Positions 35,739 to 45,390 are shown, numbered from the stretch's first letter. The stretch: 64,000 nt of DNA from Streptomyces cathayae (GCF_029760955.1 NZ_CP121682.1:3596001-3660000), one strand, 5' to 3'. Numbers and translations: made by a program. Notes: generated from the letters alone by a model not told the origin.

Positions 35739-38063
35739 ATGCCAAAGAAGCGCTCGGGCGGTGGTCTGTCGTCAACGCAGCAGGCCGCCAAGTTCCTCGG
35801 TGTCAGTGTCCTCGCGGGTGCCGTCCTGGCCGGTATCGCACTGCCCGCCGTGGGTGCGCTGGGCCTGGCCGCCAAGGGCTCGGTGGAGAGTTTCGACGAG
35901 CTCCCCGCCAACCTCAAGACGCCCCCGCTGAGCCAGCGCACCACCATCCTGGACGCGAAGGGCGGTCAGATCGCCACCGTCTACTCGCGCGACCGCACGG
36001 TGGTCGACCTCAAGGACATCTCGCCGTACCTCCAGAAGGCGATCGTCGCGATCGAGGACTCCCGCTTCTACGAGCACGGAGCGGTCGACCTGAAGGGCGT
36101 GCTGCGCGCGATGAACCGCAACGCGCAGAGCGGCGGTGTCTCCCAGGGCGCGTCCACCCTGACGCAGCAGTACGTGAAGAACGTCTTCGTGGAGGAGGCC
36201 GGCGACGACGCGACGAAGGTCGCGCAGGCCACCCAGCAGACGATCGGCCGCAAGATCCGCGAGCTGAAGTTCGCGATCCAGGTCGAGGAGGAGCTGGGCA
36301 AGAAGAAGATCCTCGAGAACTACCTGAACATCACGTTCTTCGGCCAGCAGGCCTACGGTGTCGAGGCCGCCGCCCAGCGCTACTTCTCCAAGTCCGCCAA
36401 GGACCTCAACCTCCAGGAGGCCGCCCTCCTCGCCGGCCTCGTCCAGTCGCCGAGCCGGTACGACCCGGTCAACGACGAGACGGAGGCCACCAAGCGGCGC
36501 AACGTCGTCCTGGCGCGGATGGCCCAGGTCGGCGACATCTCCCAGGAGGAGGCCGCCGAGGCGTCGAAGGCACCGCTGGGACTGAAGGTCAGCAAGCCGA
36601 ACAACGGCTGCATCACGGCGGTCGCCGATTCGGCCTTCTTCTGTGACTACGTACGCGAGGTGTTCCTGAGCGACCCGGTCTTCGGGAAGAAGAAGGAGGA
36701 CCGGGCCAAGATCTGGAACCAGGGCGGTCTGACGATCCGGACCACCCTCGACCCCCAGGCACAGCGGTCGGTCCACACCTCGCTCAAGGGCCACGTCAAC
36801 AAGGGCGACTCGGTCGCCGCGGCGATCACCCTGGTCGAGCCCGGCACCGGCAAGGTCCTCGGCATGGGCCAGTCGAAGCCCTACGGCTACGACAAGAACG
36901 AGACCGAGATCAACTACTCGGTCGACCACAGCATGGGCGGCTCCAACTTCGGCTTCCCGACCGGTTCGACGTTCAAGCCCTTCGTCGCGGCGGCCGCGCT
37001 CGAGGAGGGGCGACCGCCCATCCAGGAGTACTCGTCGCCGTACGAGATGCCCTACCCCGACCCCGTCCAGACGTGCAGCGGCAAGCCCTGGATGAACCAG
37101 GAGGGTGCCACCGTCCCCAACGAGGACAGGTCGGAGGTCGGCCCGTACCGGTTGAAGGAGGCGATGGCCCTCTCGGTCAACACCTACTTCGTGCAGATGG
37201 TCGCCGACATCGGCCTGTGCCCGTTGGTGAAGATGACGGACGCCCTGCACGTCGTGGAGGGCAACGGCCAGAAGCTTCCGGAGGTCCCCGCCGTCTCCCT
37301 CGGCTCCAGGGGCGTCGCCCCGCTGACGATGGCCTCCGCGTACGCCGCCTTCGCCTCCCGGGGCATGTACTGCACGCCGGTCGTCATCGAGTCGATCACC
37401 CAGAAGGTCGGCGAGCAGCAGAAGTCGCTGGAGGTACCGAAGTCGACGTGCTCGCGGGCGATGAGCGAGAAGACCGCGGACACGGTGAACACCCTGCTGC
37501 AGGGTGTGGTCGACTCCGGTACGGGCCGGGCGTCCGGCCTCACGGACCGCGCCAACGCCGGCAAGACGGGAACGACGGACGAGCGCAAGAACGCCTGGTT
37601 CGTCGGCTACACGCCGAACCTGTCGGGAGCGGTCTGGGTCGGCAGCGCCACCCAGCAGGTCAAGATGGTCAACATCAACGTCGGGGGCACCTACCACGCC
37701 AAGGTCTACGGCGGCTCGGTGCCGGGCCCCATCTGGCGGGACGCGATGACCGGCGCCCTCTCGGGCAAGGGCTCCCCGTCCTTCAACCTCGTCCACATCC
37801 CGGAACCCGAAAAGGAAAAGCCCGACAAGGACCGTGACCGTGACGACAAGGACGGCGACGACCGTGGCGACGGCAACCGCGGCAACGGCGGCCGTAGCGG
37901 CGGCAACGACGGTTTCATCGGCGGCCTGACCGGCGGCGGCAACGGCGGCCAGAACAACAACGGTGGTCAGAACGGCGGCGGCGGAGCCGAACCGGACCCG
38001 ACCTTCTCCCTCCCCGAGGGCTTCTTCCAGGGCCAGGGCAACGGCCCGGGCGGCCGACGCTGA
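35739..38063 (+). CDS. Class A penicillin-binding protein (bifunctional peptidoglycan synthase)
   Basis: The protein has 774 residues. A short cytoplasmic N-terminus and one membrane helix (about 18-45) are followed by a GT51 glycosyltransferase with catalytic Glu106 in EDSRFYEHGAVD and GASTLTQQYVKN. The transpeptidase domain has STFK with active Ser410, SVN in LSVNTYF and the KTGT motif at Lys609. No PASTA domain is present, but a low-complexity tail of about 100 Gly, Asn and Asp residues extends outside. It polymerises and cross-links peptidoglycan. It is the SCO3580/PonA2-type protein next to wblA and ends at a very long terminator. Confidence 0.95.
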   Translation: MPKKRSGGGLSSTQQAAKFLGVSVLAGAVLAGIALPAVGALGLAAKGSVESFDELPANLKTPPLSQRTTILDAKGGQIATVYSRDRTVVDLKDISPYLQKAIVAIEDSRFYEHGAVDLKGVLRAMNRNAQSGGVSQGASTLTQQYVKNVFVEEAGDDATKVAQATQQTIGRKIRELKFAIQVEEELGKKKILENYLNITFFGQQAYGVEAAAQRYFSKSAKDLNLQEAALLAGLVQSPSRYDPVNDETEATKRRNVVLARMAQVGDISQEEAAEASKAPLGLKVSKPNNGCITAVADSAFFCDYVREVFLSDPVFGKKKEDRAKIWNQGGLTIRTTLDPQAQRSVHTSLKGHVNKGDSVAAAITLVEPGTGKVLGMGQSKPYGYDKNETEINYSVDHSMGGSNFGFPTGSTFKPFVAAAALEEGRPPIQEYSSPYEMPYPDPVQTCSGKPWMNQEGATVPNEDRSEVGPYRLKEAMALSVNTYFVQMVADIGLCPLVKMTDALHVVEGNGQKLPEVPAVSLGSRGVAPLTMASAYAAFASRGMYCTPVVIESITQKVGEQQKSLEVPKSTCSRAMSEKTADTVNTLLQGVVDSGTGRASGLTDRANAGKTGTTDERKNAWFVGYTPNLSGAVWVGSATQQVKMVNINVGGTYHAKVYGGSVPGPIWRDAMTGALSGKGSPSFNLVHIPEPEKEKPDKDRDRDDKDGDDRGDGNRGNGGRSGGNDGFIGGLTGGGNGGQNNNGGQNGGGGAEPDPTFSLPEGFFQGQGNGPGGRR

Positions 38064-38082
38064 CGGCCCGCGCCCCTGGTCC

Positions 38083-38140
38083 GACGACAGCGGAGGGCCC
38101 CTCCTTCCCGCGCGGGAAGGAGGGGCCCTCCGCTGTCGTC
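38083..38140. terminator. 28-bp perfect inverted repeat between PBP and yqeY genes
   Basis: Arms 38083-38110 and 38113-38140 are perfectly complementary over 28 bp, with only two bases between them. The element lies between convergent genes and will act in both directions. Confidence 0.85.
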
Positions 38141-38193
38141 CGCCGTACCCGACCGACCCGGACCGACCGACCCGGACCGATCGGACCGGCAGA

Positions 38194-38658
38194 TCAGCCG
38201 GCGAGCAGCTTCTTCACCGCGGCGGCCACCCGGCCGCCTTCGGCCTGCCCTGCCACCTTGGGGTTGACGATCTTCATGACCGCACCCATGGCCCGCGGGC
38301 CCTCGGCGCCCGCCGCCTGCGCCTCCTCGACGGCCTGGGCGACGATCGCGTCCAGCTCCTCGTCGGACATCGGCCGGGGCAGGTACCGGGCCAGCAGCTC
38401 GCCCTCCGCCTTCTCCCGCTCGGCCTGCTCGGGACGCCCGCCCTGCGCGAAGGCGTCCGCCGCCTCACGGCGCTTCTTCGCCTCACGGGTGATCACCTTG
38501 AGCACCTCGTCGTCGGAGAGCTGACGCTTCTCCTTCCCCGCGACCTCCTCCTTGGTGATCGCGGTGAGCGTCAGCCGGAGCGTCGAGGAACTGAGCTCGT
38601 CGCGCTCCCTGATCGCAACGTTGAGGTCGTCCTGCAGCTTGGACTTGAGCGTGGTCAT
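38194..38658 (-). CDS. GatB/YqeY-domain protein
   Basis: The protein has 154 residues. Two-lobed helical YqeY protein with LKSKLQDDLNVAIRERDE at the N-terminus, the central LRLTLTAITKEEV and a C-terminal PRAMGAVMKIVNPKVAGQAEG resembling the tail domain of GatB. The family may bind tRNA or support amidotransferase function, but its role is unproven. The ATG at MTTLKSK was preferred: a CAAT box lies shortly before it and no ribosome-binding site is seen, so the mRNA may be leaderless. It is convergent with the PBP gene. Confidence 0.9.
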   Translation of the reverse strand: MTTLKSKLQDDLNVAIRERDELSSSTLRLTLTAITKEEVAGKEKRQLSDDEVLKVITREAKKRREAADAFAQGGRPEQAEREKAEGELLARYLPRPMSDEELDAIVAQAVEEAQAAGAEGPRAMGAVMKIVNPKVAGQAEGGRVAAAVKKLLAG

Positions 38659-38811
38659 GCCTTGATTGTCGCAGGAACAGGCGGAAAGACGCCCGTACAT
38701 TTAACGCCCGCCGTCACAGGGGGCGTTCGGACGAACCCGCAAGCCCTGCCGCAGCCCCGGGGAGAAGGGACCGCGGGACGCATCCGGCCCCGGGTCTGAC
38801 ACGATGGGCGT

Positions 38812-39738
38812 ATGCGCGCGCGATACGGAATCCCCCTGGGAATCACGGCGGCCGGTGCCGCCGGTCTGGTGTACGCGGCGGGCTTCGAGGCCCGCTCCTT
38901 CCGGCTGCGACGGGTGACGATCCCCGTCCTGCCCGCCGGGATGCGCCCCCTGCGCGTGCTGCAGGTCTCCGACATCCACCTGGTGAGCGGCCAGCGCAAG
39001 AAGCAGCGCTGGCTGCGTTCGCTGGCGGGCCTGCGCCCCGACTTCGTGATCAACACGGGCGACAACCTGTCCGACCCCGAGGGCGTACCGGAGGTCCTGG
39101 ACGCACTGGGCCCGCTGATGGAGTTCCCGGGCGCGTACGTCTTCGGCTCCAACGACTACTACGGCCCCAAGCTGCGCAACCCCGCCCGCTACCTGATCGA
39201 GAAGGCCACCGGCCGGCACGGCCTGAACGGCAACGCCCCGGCCGTCGGCGTGATCCACAACCCGTGGGAGGACCTGCGGGACGGTTTCGACGGCGCGGGC
39301 TGGCTGAACCTCACGAACACCAGGGGCACCCTGAAGGTCGAGGGCGTCGCGGTCGAGCTGACCGGCCTGGACGACCCGCACATCAAGCGGGACCGCTACA
39401 CGGAGGTGGCGGGCGGCCCGTCGAACGCGGCAGACTTCTCGATGGGCGTCGTCCACGCCCCCTACCTGCGCGTCCTGGACTCCTTCACGTCCGACGGCTA
39501 CCCCCTGGTCCTGGCCGGTCACACCCACGGCGGCCAGCTCTGCATCCCCTTCTACGGCGCCCTGGTCACCAACTGCGACCTGGACACCGACCGGGTGAAG
39601 GGCCTGTCCACCCACACGTCCGAGGGCCGCACCTCCTACCTTCACGTCTCCGCGGGCTGCGGCACCAACCGCTACACCCCGGTCCGCTTCGCCTGCCCCC
39701 CGGAGGCGACGCTGATGACCCTGGTGAGCCGGAAGTAG
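38812..39738 (+). CDS. Membrane-anchored metallophosphoesterase
   Basis: This 308-residue calcineurin-like phosphoesterase has motifs SDIHLVSG, NTGDN, GSNDYYG and LAGHTHGGQ, covering the di-metal ligands, although the usual GNHE is GSND. A hydrophobic N-terminal helix (residues 5-25) suggests membrane attachment. The substrate is unknown; similar YaeI/YkuE-type proteins act on lipid pyrophosphates such as UDP-diacylglucosamine, which is only a possibility here. It corresponds to Rv3683 and is the last core gene before tRNA-Pro. Confidence 0.88.
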   Translation: MRARYGIPLGITAAGAAGLVYAAGFEARSFRLRRVTIPVLPAGMRPLRVLQVSDIHLVSGQRKKQRWLRSLAGLRPDFVINTGDNLSDPEGVPEVLDALGPLMEFPGAYVFGSNDYYGPKLRNPARYLIEKATGRHGLNGNAPAVGVIHNPWEDLRDGFDGAGWLNLTNTRGTLKVEGVAVELTGLDDPHIKRDRYTEVAGGPSNAADFSMGVVHAPYLRVLDSFTSDGYPLVLAGHTHGGQLCIPFYGALVTNCDLDTDRVKGLSTHTSEGRTSYLHVSAGCGTNRYTPVRFACPPEATLMTLVSRK

Positions 39739-39881
39739 CGGAGCACCTGTGTCCCGCGGGGGCCGACGGCACCGGTCGGTGCCGTCGGCCCCCACGTGTC
39801 CAGCCGTGGCACCCAAACCGGATTTCGCCTCTGGCCACCGGTGGGCTAAAGTAAACGTCGTCGCCGCGAGAGCAGCGACAC

Positions 39882-39955
39882 CGGGGTGTGGCGCAGCTTG
39901 GCAGCGCGCTTCGTTCGGGACGAAGAGGTCGTGGGTTCAAATCCCGCCACCCCGA
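39882..39955 (+). tRNA. tRNA-Pro (anticodon CGG)
   Basis: A 74-nt cloverleaf with acceptor stem CGGGGTG/CACCCCG plus discriminator A, D-stem GCGC/GCGC, anticodon stem CTTCG/CGAAG with loop TTCGGGA (anticodon CGG, decoding CCG) and T-stem GTGGG/CCCGC around TTCAAAT. CCA is not encoded. tRNA-Pro genes are known integration targets (for example of pSAM2), and accessory DNA begins directly after it. Confidence 0.97.
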
Positions 39956-39970
39956 CAGTGAAGTACCAGG

Positions 39971-40007
39971 TCAGGGGCCTGATCCGCTTAGCGGGTCGGG
40001 CCCCTGA
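39971..40007 (+). terminator. Hairpin downstream of tRNA-Pro
   Basis: Arms 39971-39987 and 39991-40007 pair at 15 of 17 positions (two G-T-type mismatches) around a TTA loop. Located 15 bp after the tRNA, it is the likely terminator of the tRNA transcript. Confidence 0.7.
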
Positions 40008-40024
40008 GTGGTTCCGGGGGCCAT

Positions 40025-40076
40025 TTTGGGAGCCGTTTGGGAGCCGACTTCATATCCCGGCACCCGAACGGCTCCC
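40025..40076. repeat. Tandem 11-bp repeats plus inverted copy next to tRNA-Pro
   Basis: TTTGGGAGCCG is repeated in direct tandem (40025-40035, 40036-40046), and an inverted copy AACGGCTCCC stands at 40067-40076. Such short repeats next to a tRNA 3' end resemble integrase or excisionase arm-binding sites at an attachment junction. Confidence 0.6.
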
Positions 40077-40192
40077 ATCACCCCGCCGCAACTGCCGCTC
40101 AGCCCTCATCGGCAGAAGGAAGCCGGGCTCCTCGACCCGTCACGATCAGCAGGGCATGCGCGGGCAGCAACAGGACACGCTGGCTGTACCTC

Positions 40193-43100
40193 TCACGCCC
40201 CGGCATCCGGCCATCGCCACACCGTTGCGTCGGCATCCGCGTCACGTACGCCCCTGAGCTTCACCTCAGCCGCGGATTCGACTTCGAAGAATCGCAACGG
40301 ATCAGTGATGATCCGAAGCGTCGGAGTTCCTCTGCCCTCTTCCAGGTTCGAGGCGATGACGAGCGAGTAGTTACTTCCCTCTGCAAGAGCACGCGTGAGT
40401 TCCGCGCTGGTGAGGGAGACATCGGCGGGCTCTGCCCCGCCGTGAGCCTTAATCTCGTAAAAGTGGCCTGCCGAGTCGACGGCGTCCGCCCCCAGCCGAA
40501 GGAGACCTCGCTGGTCTTCCAGCATCCGCCCCCGCTCGTGAAGAATCCGAGCAAGCAGCCCCAGGACGATCTTCTCCTTGTCCCGGTCCTGGTAGCCGAG
40601 CAGTCCGGAACGCTCGATGGGCGCGGCCCCACCCCGACGCGGTTGCGGCAGCGAGGCGGCACGTCGCCTTCCCGAGGAGGATGCCGGGCGTGGTTCCGAC
40701 GAGGAGGTAGTACGGGTGGCCTTTGGGGTGCGCGCCTGCAGTTCGGCCAAGGGGACCAGCTTGCGGGGCTCGACCGACGGCGGGGTGGGTGTGGACCCCA
40801 AGCCGGAAGGCGTAGGAGCCGACGAGGGCGTCGGGATGCCGGTGGGCGGGTTCACCGGGCCGCGCGGCTGGGGCGGAATCGTGGGGCCCGAGGGCCGCGA
40901 CAATTCCCGCTCCCGCAGCTGCGAGGCCAAGCGCTCACGGTCCTCGTGATCTTGCTGGCCGGACGGGACAAGCGGGGCGGCAGGAGCATCTTGCGGCCAG
41001 TCCGCTTCCCAGAGATCGCGCCAACGATGCCCGACGTGAGCGCGCTCCGTTGAGAAGAGGGAGGCCACGGCCAACCCTCCTCCCCGCGTGGTTCTCAGAG
41101 CCTCGGGGACACTGACGAAGAGCGCCTTGGCTTCCCGGTCGACGTGTGCGTCAACCGGCACCTCGATCGCCTCACGGCCCTCACCCGGGTCCAGCTGGAT
41201 CCGTAGCCCCGGCAGGATCCTTACCTCGAGTTCCATCAGCCAGGCCCAGCCCGTGAAAGCTTCGGCGGCGGCCGGCTCGTCCCGTACGAGGGTGTCCTGC
41301 AGGCTGGTCACCGCCCACCGGAAGTCCCCGGTGAGCTGGCGATCGGGACTTGCGCGGTCCGGAGCGAGGACGCACGCTTCGGATGCCTCCAGCCTGAGCA
41401 CCTTGAGGAGCCCCAGCAGGCCGACGAATTGCTGCAGATCTCCGCCGGGCTGCCACACGGGCAGGTGCTCGCCGAGCGTGCGGGCGATGACGGGGTGGTC
41501 CACCGCGTAGGCGGGGCGCTCCTGCGTCCAGCCGAGGGTGGTCCGCAGCGGCAGCCAGCGCAGCTTGGAGCGCAGGCCGAGAGAGATGGGCCCATCAGTC
41601 GAAGTGATCGTGTCGGCGAGGGACCTCAATGCCTCCAGCATCACGCGCTGTTGGTCCGCCTGGAGCTGGGTGCCGGACTGCGCGATCTCCTTCATGACAT
41701 CGACCAGGTCCTCTGGCCTCGGCTGTTCGATCCGGAGGGCGTCCCAGAGCGGATTCAACTCGGGGTCAGGGATGGTGAAGGGCCGGAAGCCACGGAGGAT
41801 TGTGGGCCCCCGGAAGCAATCGCTCCCCCGTTGCCATCCTTGGTCGGTTAGCACGAGGTCGGTGCCACTGAAGGCATTCCGGATCCTCCGCTCCAGCTCG
41901 AGGCGAGACGGCGCCGCCTGGTTCCTCAGTCGCCCGGCCAGTGCCTGGTAGACGAGATAAATCTCGGCCTTGAGTGAGTCGTCCACCGGGCCGGAGGTCG
42001 TAGTGCGCTTCCGCAGCTCCTTCAGACGCTTCATCAGCTGAGGGATGTCGGGATTCCCGTTCACCCCAAGAGCCGCCAGGACATCGGTCCGGTTGGCCAC
42101 TGCCTCCTGGACCGAAGGGTGCAGATACCCCGGGTCGTCCTGCCCGTACAGCGCTCGTGCGTCACGTGTACACAAGTGCACTTGTCGCGGAGGGAGGAGG
42201 TTGCCGCTGGTGTCCTCCAACCAGGCGACCTCCCGAAGCCGCCACACCCAAAGAGCACTCGTCTGACCGTGCACGTTCCATCCGCGGTACGCGTCCGCCA
42301 CCTGGACTTTTGTGTGCTCGGATGACGTGATCATTCCGGGCCTGCCCAGCGTCTGCAGCAGGGCCGCCGTACGACGCCTACGCTCCTCCGAGTTCTGCTC
42401 AGCGATGATGTGCTGTACCACGGCATCCAGGTCCGGACTGATGCGGTCATCCAGCGTGAACTGCGCACCCATTCGACGCAGCGCACTCGTGCGAGCGGAC
42501 GGCGACAGTCCGCAGTCGTACGCCAAGCCGATACGGGAGTCCGTCGCGTACTTCTTGGTTGTCGAGCCACGCGGAGGCTCCTTCAACCTCGGCGTGTCGG
42601 CCACCCCGAGGAGACGCAGGAACCCCGTACGACTCAGCCCGCACTCGGCTTGGGACAGGAGGGTACGCGCATAGGAACGGTGCACCCATCTGATACCGGA
42701 AGTCTTTCCCGCAGCAACGGCGAAACGGTCTCCGTCGGCAGTCTCCAGCGTCTGCGGCAGATATGCGTGAGCCGGCAGCACCTGGCACGGCTGCTCGTTG
42801 CCATCGGACTCGTACGCGTAACCGTCGAGGAGTACGGCCCGTCCGATGCCGGCGCCGAGCCGCTCACGCACCTTCTTGGACACTTCGCCCAAGGCCCTTT
42901 GAAGAGCCACGAGCTGCTCGATTCCGCACCCGGCGTCACCGCCGATTCGTCTGCCCGCGCGTCCCATCTGGTCTATACGGCGCAGCACGGCCGCGGTGTC
43001 GTCCCGCCGTACCAGACAGCCCTGCGCCCCCAGCCAGTCGAGTACACGACGGGGCCACTCGGATTCGCGCACGTAAGCGGGGTGGAGGTCAACAACGACG

Positions 43101-44767
43101 TCCAGCGCATCCAACGGTCCGGTGCCGCGCGGCCCGGCGCCCTGATGTTCCGCGAACGCGACGTCGACTGCCATCGGCTGCAGACGCCGACCGTCGGCTG
43201 TAATAACACACGGCCGACTGCGCAGCAGGTAATCGAGTCCTCCCTCGATGGCAACAGCCTTGAGGCGGATGGTCTGTGAAACGTCGTACTCGGTGTTGTC
43301 GAGTGAGTTGAGTGCGTCTCTGACCCCTACTTCAGCAGCAAGGTCCGCGGCGCCATTGCCGCGCCAGTCGGTGAGGACATCGCGCCACCGGTCTGCACCG
43401 TCGCGTGCGGGTCGCGGGAATGTATTTGGCAGCCCAGCCAGCCGGGCGATGTCCTCGTCGTCCAGCACGTCCAACAGCCGTGACTCCTCGACAGCGAGCT
43501 CGGAGAGCGACTTTACGGTCCCATCCGGGCAGGGCAGGGAGAGCCGAGGTGCCAACCATGTGCGGGAACGGTCGACCAACGCTGCGCGAATGCTGTCCTG
43601 GAGCCGGGCGGGTGGCGAGGGGTCGGAGGGAGAGGGCAACGGAATGAGGTGCCACGCAGACGGTTCGACATCGCAGAGTACGTCGAGGGCAGCGGCCGCC
43701 CAGAGGTCCGCGACGAGTGGTACCAGCTCCTCGTTCCATCGGCTGGCTGCGAATCCTTCGCGGCTGACCACGGGGTCGAACTGGGCGTGCACGCGAGTCG
43801 CGACCTTCAACTCGGCTACCGGTAGCCCCGCGTGCACACTCCCTGTTTCCGGCCCATCTACCGGCAGCGCGACGGCGATCGGCATGGAGGCTCCAACCGC
43901 TTTGTGTCGGCGTGTACTCGCGCCGAGCGGTGCGACCTGAGTGTCGTACACCCGCCACAACGCCCCACCGGTCGTCCAGGCTTCACGGATCCGGACGACC
44001 GCTTCCACGCCGTCAATGCTGAGCTTTTGTCGGCCGATCTCCGCCCAGCTCAGTCTGAGCGTGACCGACGGCGTTTCATCGTCGGTGCTCTGCTCGTCCG
44101 GGAAGTCTTGAACGGCTTCGACCCCCCGTACGTTCCGGAGGAAGAGCAGGGAGCTGTCGTTCCATGTCTCGAACCATGTGAAGAGATCCGAGGCGGGGAG
44201 CACGTCAGGGGCCAGAGGGATGCGGAAGACCGTCCACTCTGGCCCCACGAGCCGCTCTGGTACCTGCAGTGCCTCGACCGGTTGCATCGACAAGTCGGCG
44301 AACCTCACGTGGAAGGGGTGGCAGTGCACCTCCCAGGTGGTGGCGAGAGCGCGCAGGGTCGCCAGCCCGATACCGAACCGTCCGGTGGCCTCCGCGTCGG
44401 AGGTCTTTCCACTGAGCCAGGGCAAGCCGAGCAACAGAATGTCGGCCAGTCGCACGCCCTTGCCGTCGTGGGCGATCAACAGCTCCTCGGGGCGCCAAAT
44501 GAACCGAACCTGGCTAGCCCCCATGTCGTCAGCGTTCTGCACCATCTCGGACAGGACTTGCAGCCGATCCGATGACAGAGTTTCGGCGCCCTTTTGCCCT
44601 CCCTCGGCCATCAGCCGGAAGACGCCAGGGCCATTCCGAAGGCCCTCTTCGAGGAGCCCCACCGCGCGAGCGGCCTGCCCAACGGTCTCGACGTCGATGC
44701 CCGGATCCGTCCGCGGGTCCGACAGCAGTGCCTCCACTGCCGAGATGAGCTCCTCGTCCTTGTCCAC
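40193..44767 (-). CDS. Giant sacsin-like GHKL ATPase with C-terminal NO VEIN/DUF3883-type nuclease-like domain
   Basis: This 1524-residue protein begins with an Hsp90-like (sacsin-type) ATP-binding domain: LSEMVQNADDMGAS (about 72-85, N-box), HDGKG (100-104) and GRFGIGLATL (129-138). A very long helical middle (about 200-1250) has no motif I recognise. A Pro/Ser-rich linker (about 1290-1390) precedes a final domain with GLLARILHERG, GADAVD and YEIKAHGG. The spacing of Asp and E-x-K fits a PD-(D/E)xK nuclease core of the DUF3883 kind. The GTG start is chosen for the GAGGAG ribosome-binding site six bases upstream. ATP-dependent, nuclease-tipped proteins of this size on islands are commonly anti-phage, but activity is inferred. 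Confidence 0.78.
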   Translation of the reverse strand: MDKDEELISAVEALLSDPRTDPGIDVETVGQAARAVGLLEEGLRNGPGVFRLMAEGGQKGAETLSSDRLQVLSEMVQNADDMGASQVRFIWRPEELLIAHDGKGVRLADILLLGLPWLSGKTSDAEATGRFGIGLATLRALATTWEVHCHPFHVRFADLSMQPVEALQVPERLVGPEWTVFRIPLAPDVLPASDLFTWFETWNDSSLLFLRNVRGVEAVQDFPDEQSTDDETPSVTLRLSWAEIGRQKLSIDGVEAVVRIREAWTTGGALWRVYDTQVAPLGASTRRHKAVGASMPIAVALPVDGPETGSVHAGLPVAELKVATRVHAQFDPVVSREGFAASRWNEELVPLVADLWAAAALDVLCDVEPSAWHLIPLPSPSDPSPPARLQDSIRAALVDRSRTWLAPRLSLPCPDGTVKSLSELAVEESRLLDVLDDEDIARLAGLPNTFPRPARDGADRWRDVLTDWRGNGAADLAAEVGVRDALNSLDNTEYDVSQTIRLKAVAIEGGLDYLLRSRPCVITADGRRLQPMAVDVAFAEHQGAGPRGTGPLDALDVVVDLHPAYVRESEWPRRVLDWLGAQGCLVRRDDTAAVLRRIDQMGRAGRRIGGDAGCGIEQLVALQRALGEVSKKVRERLGAGIGRAVLLDGYAYESDGNEQPCQVLPAHAYLPQTLETADGDRFAVAAGKTSGIRWVHRSYARTLLSQAECGLSRTGFLRLLGVADTPRLKEPPRGSTTKKYATDSRIGLAYDCGLSPSARTSALRRMGAQFTLDDRISPDLDAVVQHIIAEQNSEERRRRTAALLQTLGRPGMITSSEHTKVQVADAYRGWNVHGQTSALWVWRLREVAWLEDTSGNLLPPRQVHLCTRDARALYGQDDPGYLHPSVQEAVANRTDVLAALGVNGNPDIPQLMKRLKELRKRTTTSGPVDDSLKAEIYLVYQALAGRLRNQAAPSRLELERRIRNAFSGTDLVLTDQGWQRGSDCFRGPTILRGFRPFTIPDPELNPLWDALRIEQPRPEDLVDVMKEIAQSGTQLQADQQRVMLEALRSLADTITSTDGPISLGLRSKLRWLPLRTTLGWTQERPAYAVDHPVIARTLGEHLPVWQPGGDLQQFVGLLGLLKVLRLEASEACVLAPDRASPDRQLTGDFRWAVTSLQDTLVRDEPAAAEAFTGWAWLMELEVRILPGLRIQLDPGEGREAIEVPVDAHVDREAKALFVSVPEALRTTRGGGLAVASLFSTERAHVGHRWRDLWEADWPQDAPAAPLVPSGQQDHEDRERLASQLRERELSRPSGPTIPPQPRGPVNPPTGIPTPSSAPTPSGLGSTPTPPSVEPRKLVPLAELQARTPKATRTTSSSEPRPASSSGRRRAASLPQPRRGGAAPIERSGLLGYQDRDKEKIVLGLLARILHERGRMLEDQRGLLRLGADAVDSAGHFYEIKAHGGAEPADVSLTSAELTRALAEGSNYSLVIASNLEEGRGTPTLRIITDPLRFFEVESAAEVKLRGVRDADADATVWRWPDAGA

Positions 44768-45390
44768 CCGAATCTCCTCCCCATGGGCTGTTGTTGAGAG
44801 CGCCCCCCGCGCCCCGCCCAAGACTCGGGGCAGATGACGATCCATCTGGCAGTGACCGGCGTAATCTCGCCAAACGTCGGCACACGCAGGCCACCGAGTC
44901 AGTCCTTCAAGCACTGGTCAGGTCGTGTGCCCCAGTCCGCGCAGGTACGCCGCCATCAGCCCACGCCCCCAGTGGGCGAACGACCAAAATCGCCTGATCT
45001 TGGGGCCAGATTGTCAGACCGGCGTGCTAGTGGCCACCGGGCGCTGAAGGACTCACCCCGACCTCCCTCGCAGTGGGGCCAACTCGCATAGCAGGCGGGT
45101 GGCAACCCGGCGCTGCCGCTGTGCCCTACTCGACGCGTTCGCCAGATCTCCCCCACGGCCCGTGCGGCCAGCTCAGGAGCCTCCTCCTACAAGCGGGCGA
45201 GCTGGACCTCAGCGGAGTCGGCCTCGTCCCTGTCCTCCTGATCAGTTCCACGTGGTCGAGCCCATGCAGCAGGACAGCGCTTACGCGCGTCACGGACTAG
45301 AACTGATCGGCCGTCAAGCCTCTGGTACGGCAGCACCTTTGATGGGCAACCACCCACACCCTTAACTTTTTCCGTGATATTTTCACGTGC
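44768..45390. other. Divergent intergenic region in the island
   Basis: Over 600 bp lie between the sacsin-like gene and the XRE-ImmA module. Composition is less GC-biased than the core and codon periodicity is weak, so I see no reliable gene; frames of 60-125 codons on both strands lack ribosome-binding sites. It probably holds both promoters and perhaps decayed coding sequence. The last 30 bp carry an operator-like repeat. Confidence 0.5.
45373..45387 (+). promoter_or_regulatory. Operator-like inverted repeat before the XRE-ImmA module
   Basis: CGTGA-TATTT-TCACG is a perfect 5-bp inverted repeat ending three bases before the first start codon of the module, and it overlaps a GATATT -10-like box. 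It is a plausible autoregulatory site for the XRE-domain protein encoded downstream. Confidence 0.45.

Noticed and set aside
45073..45300. 75-codon plus-strand frame in the sacsin/XRE-ImmA gap
   Set aside because: No ribosome-binding site, no codon third-position bias and no recognisable product.
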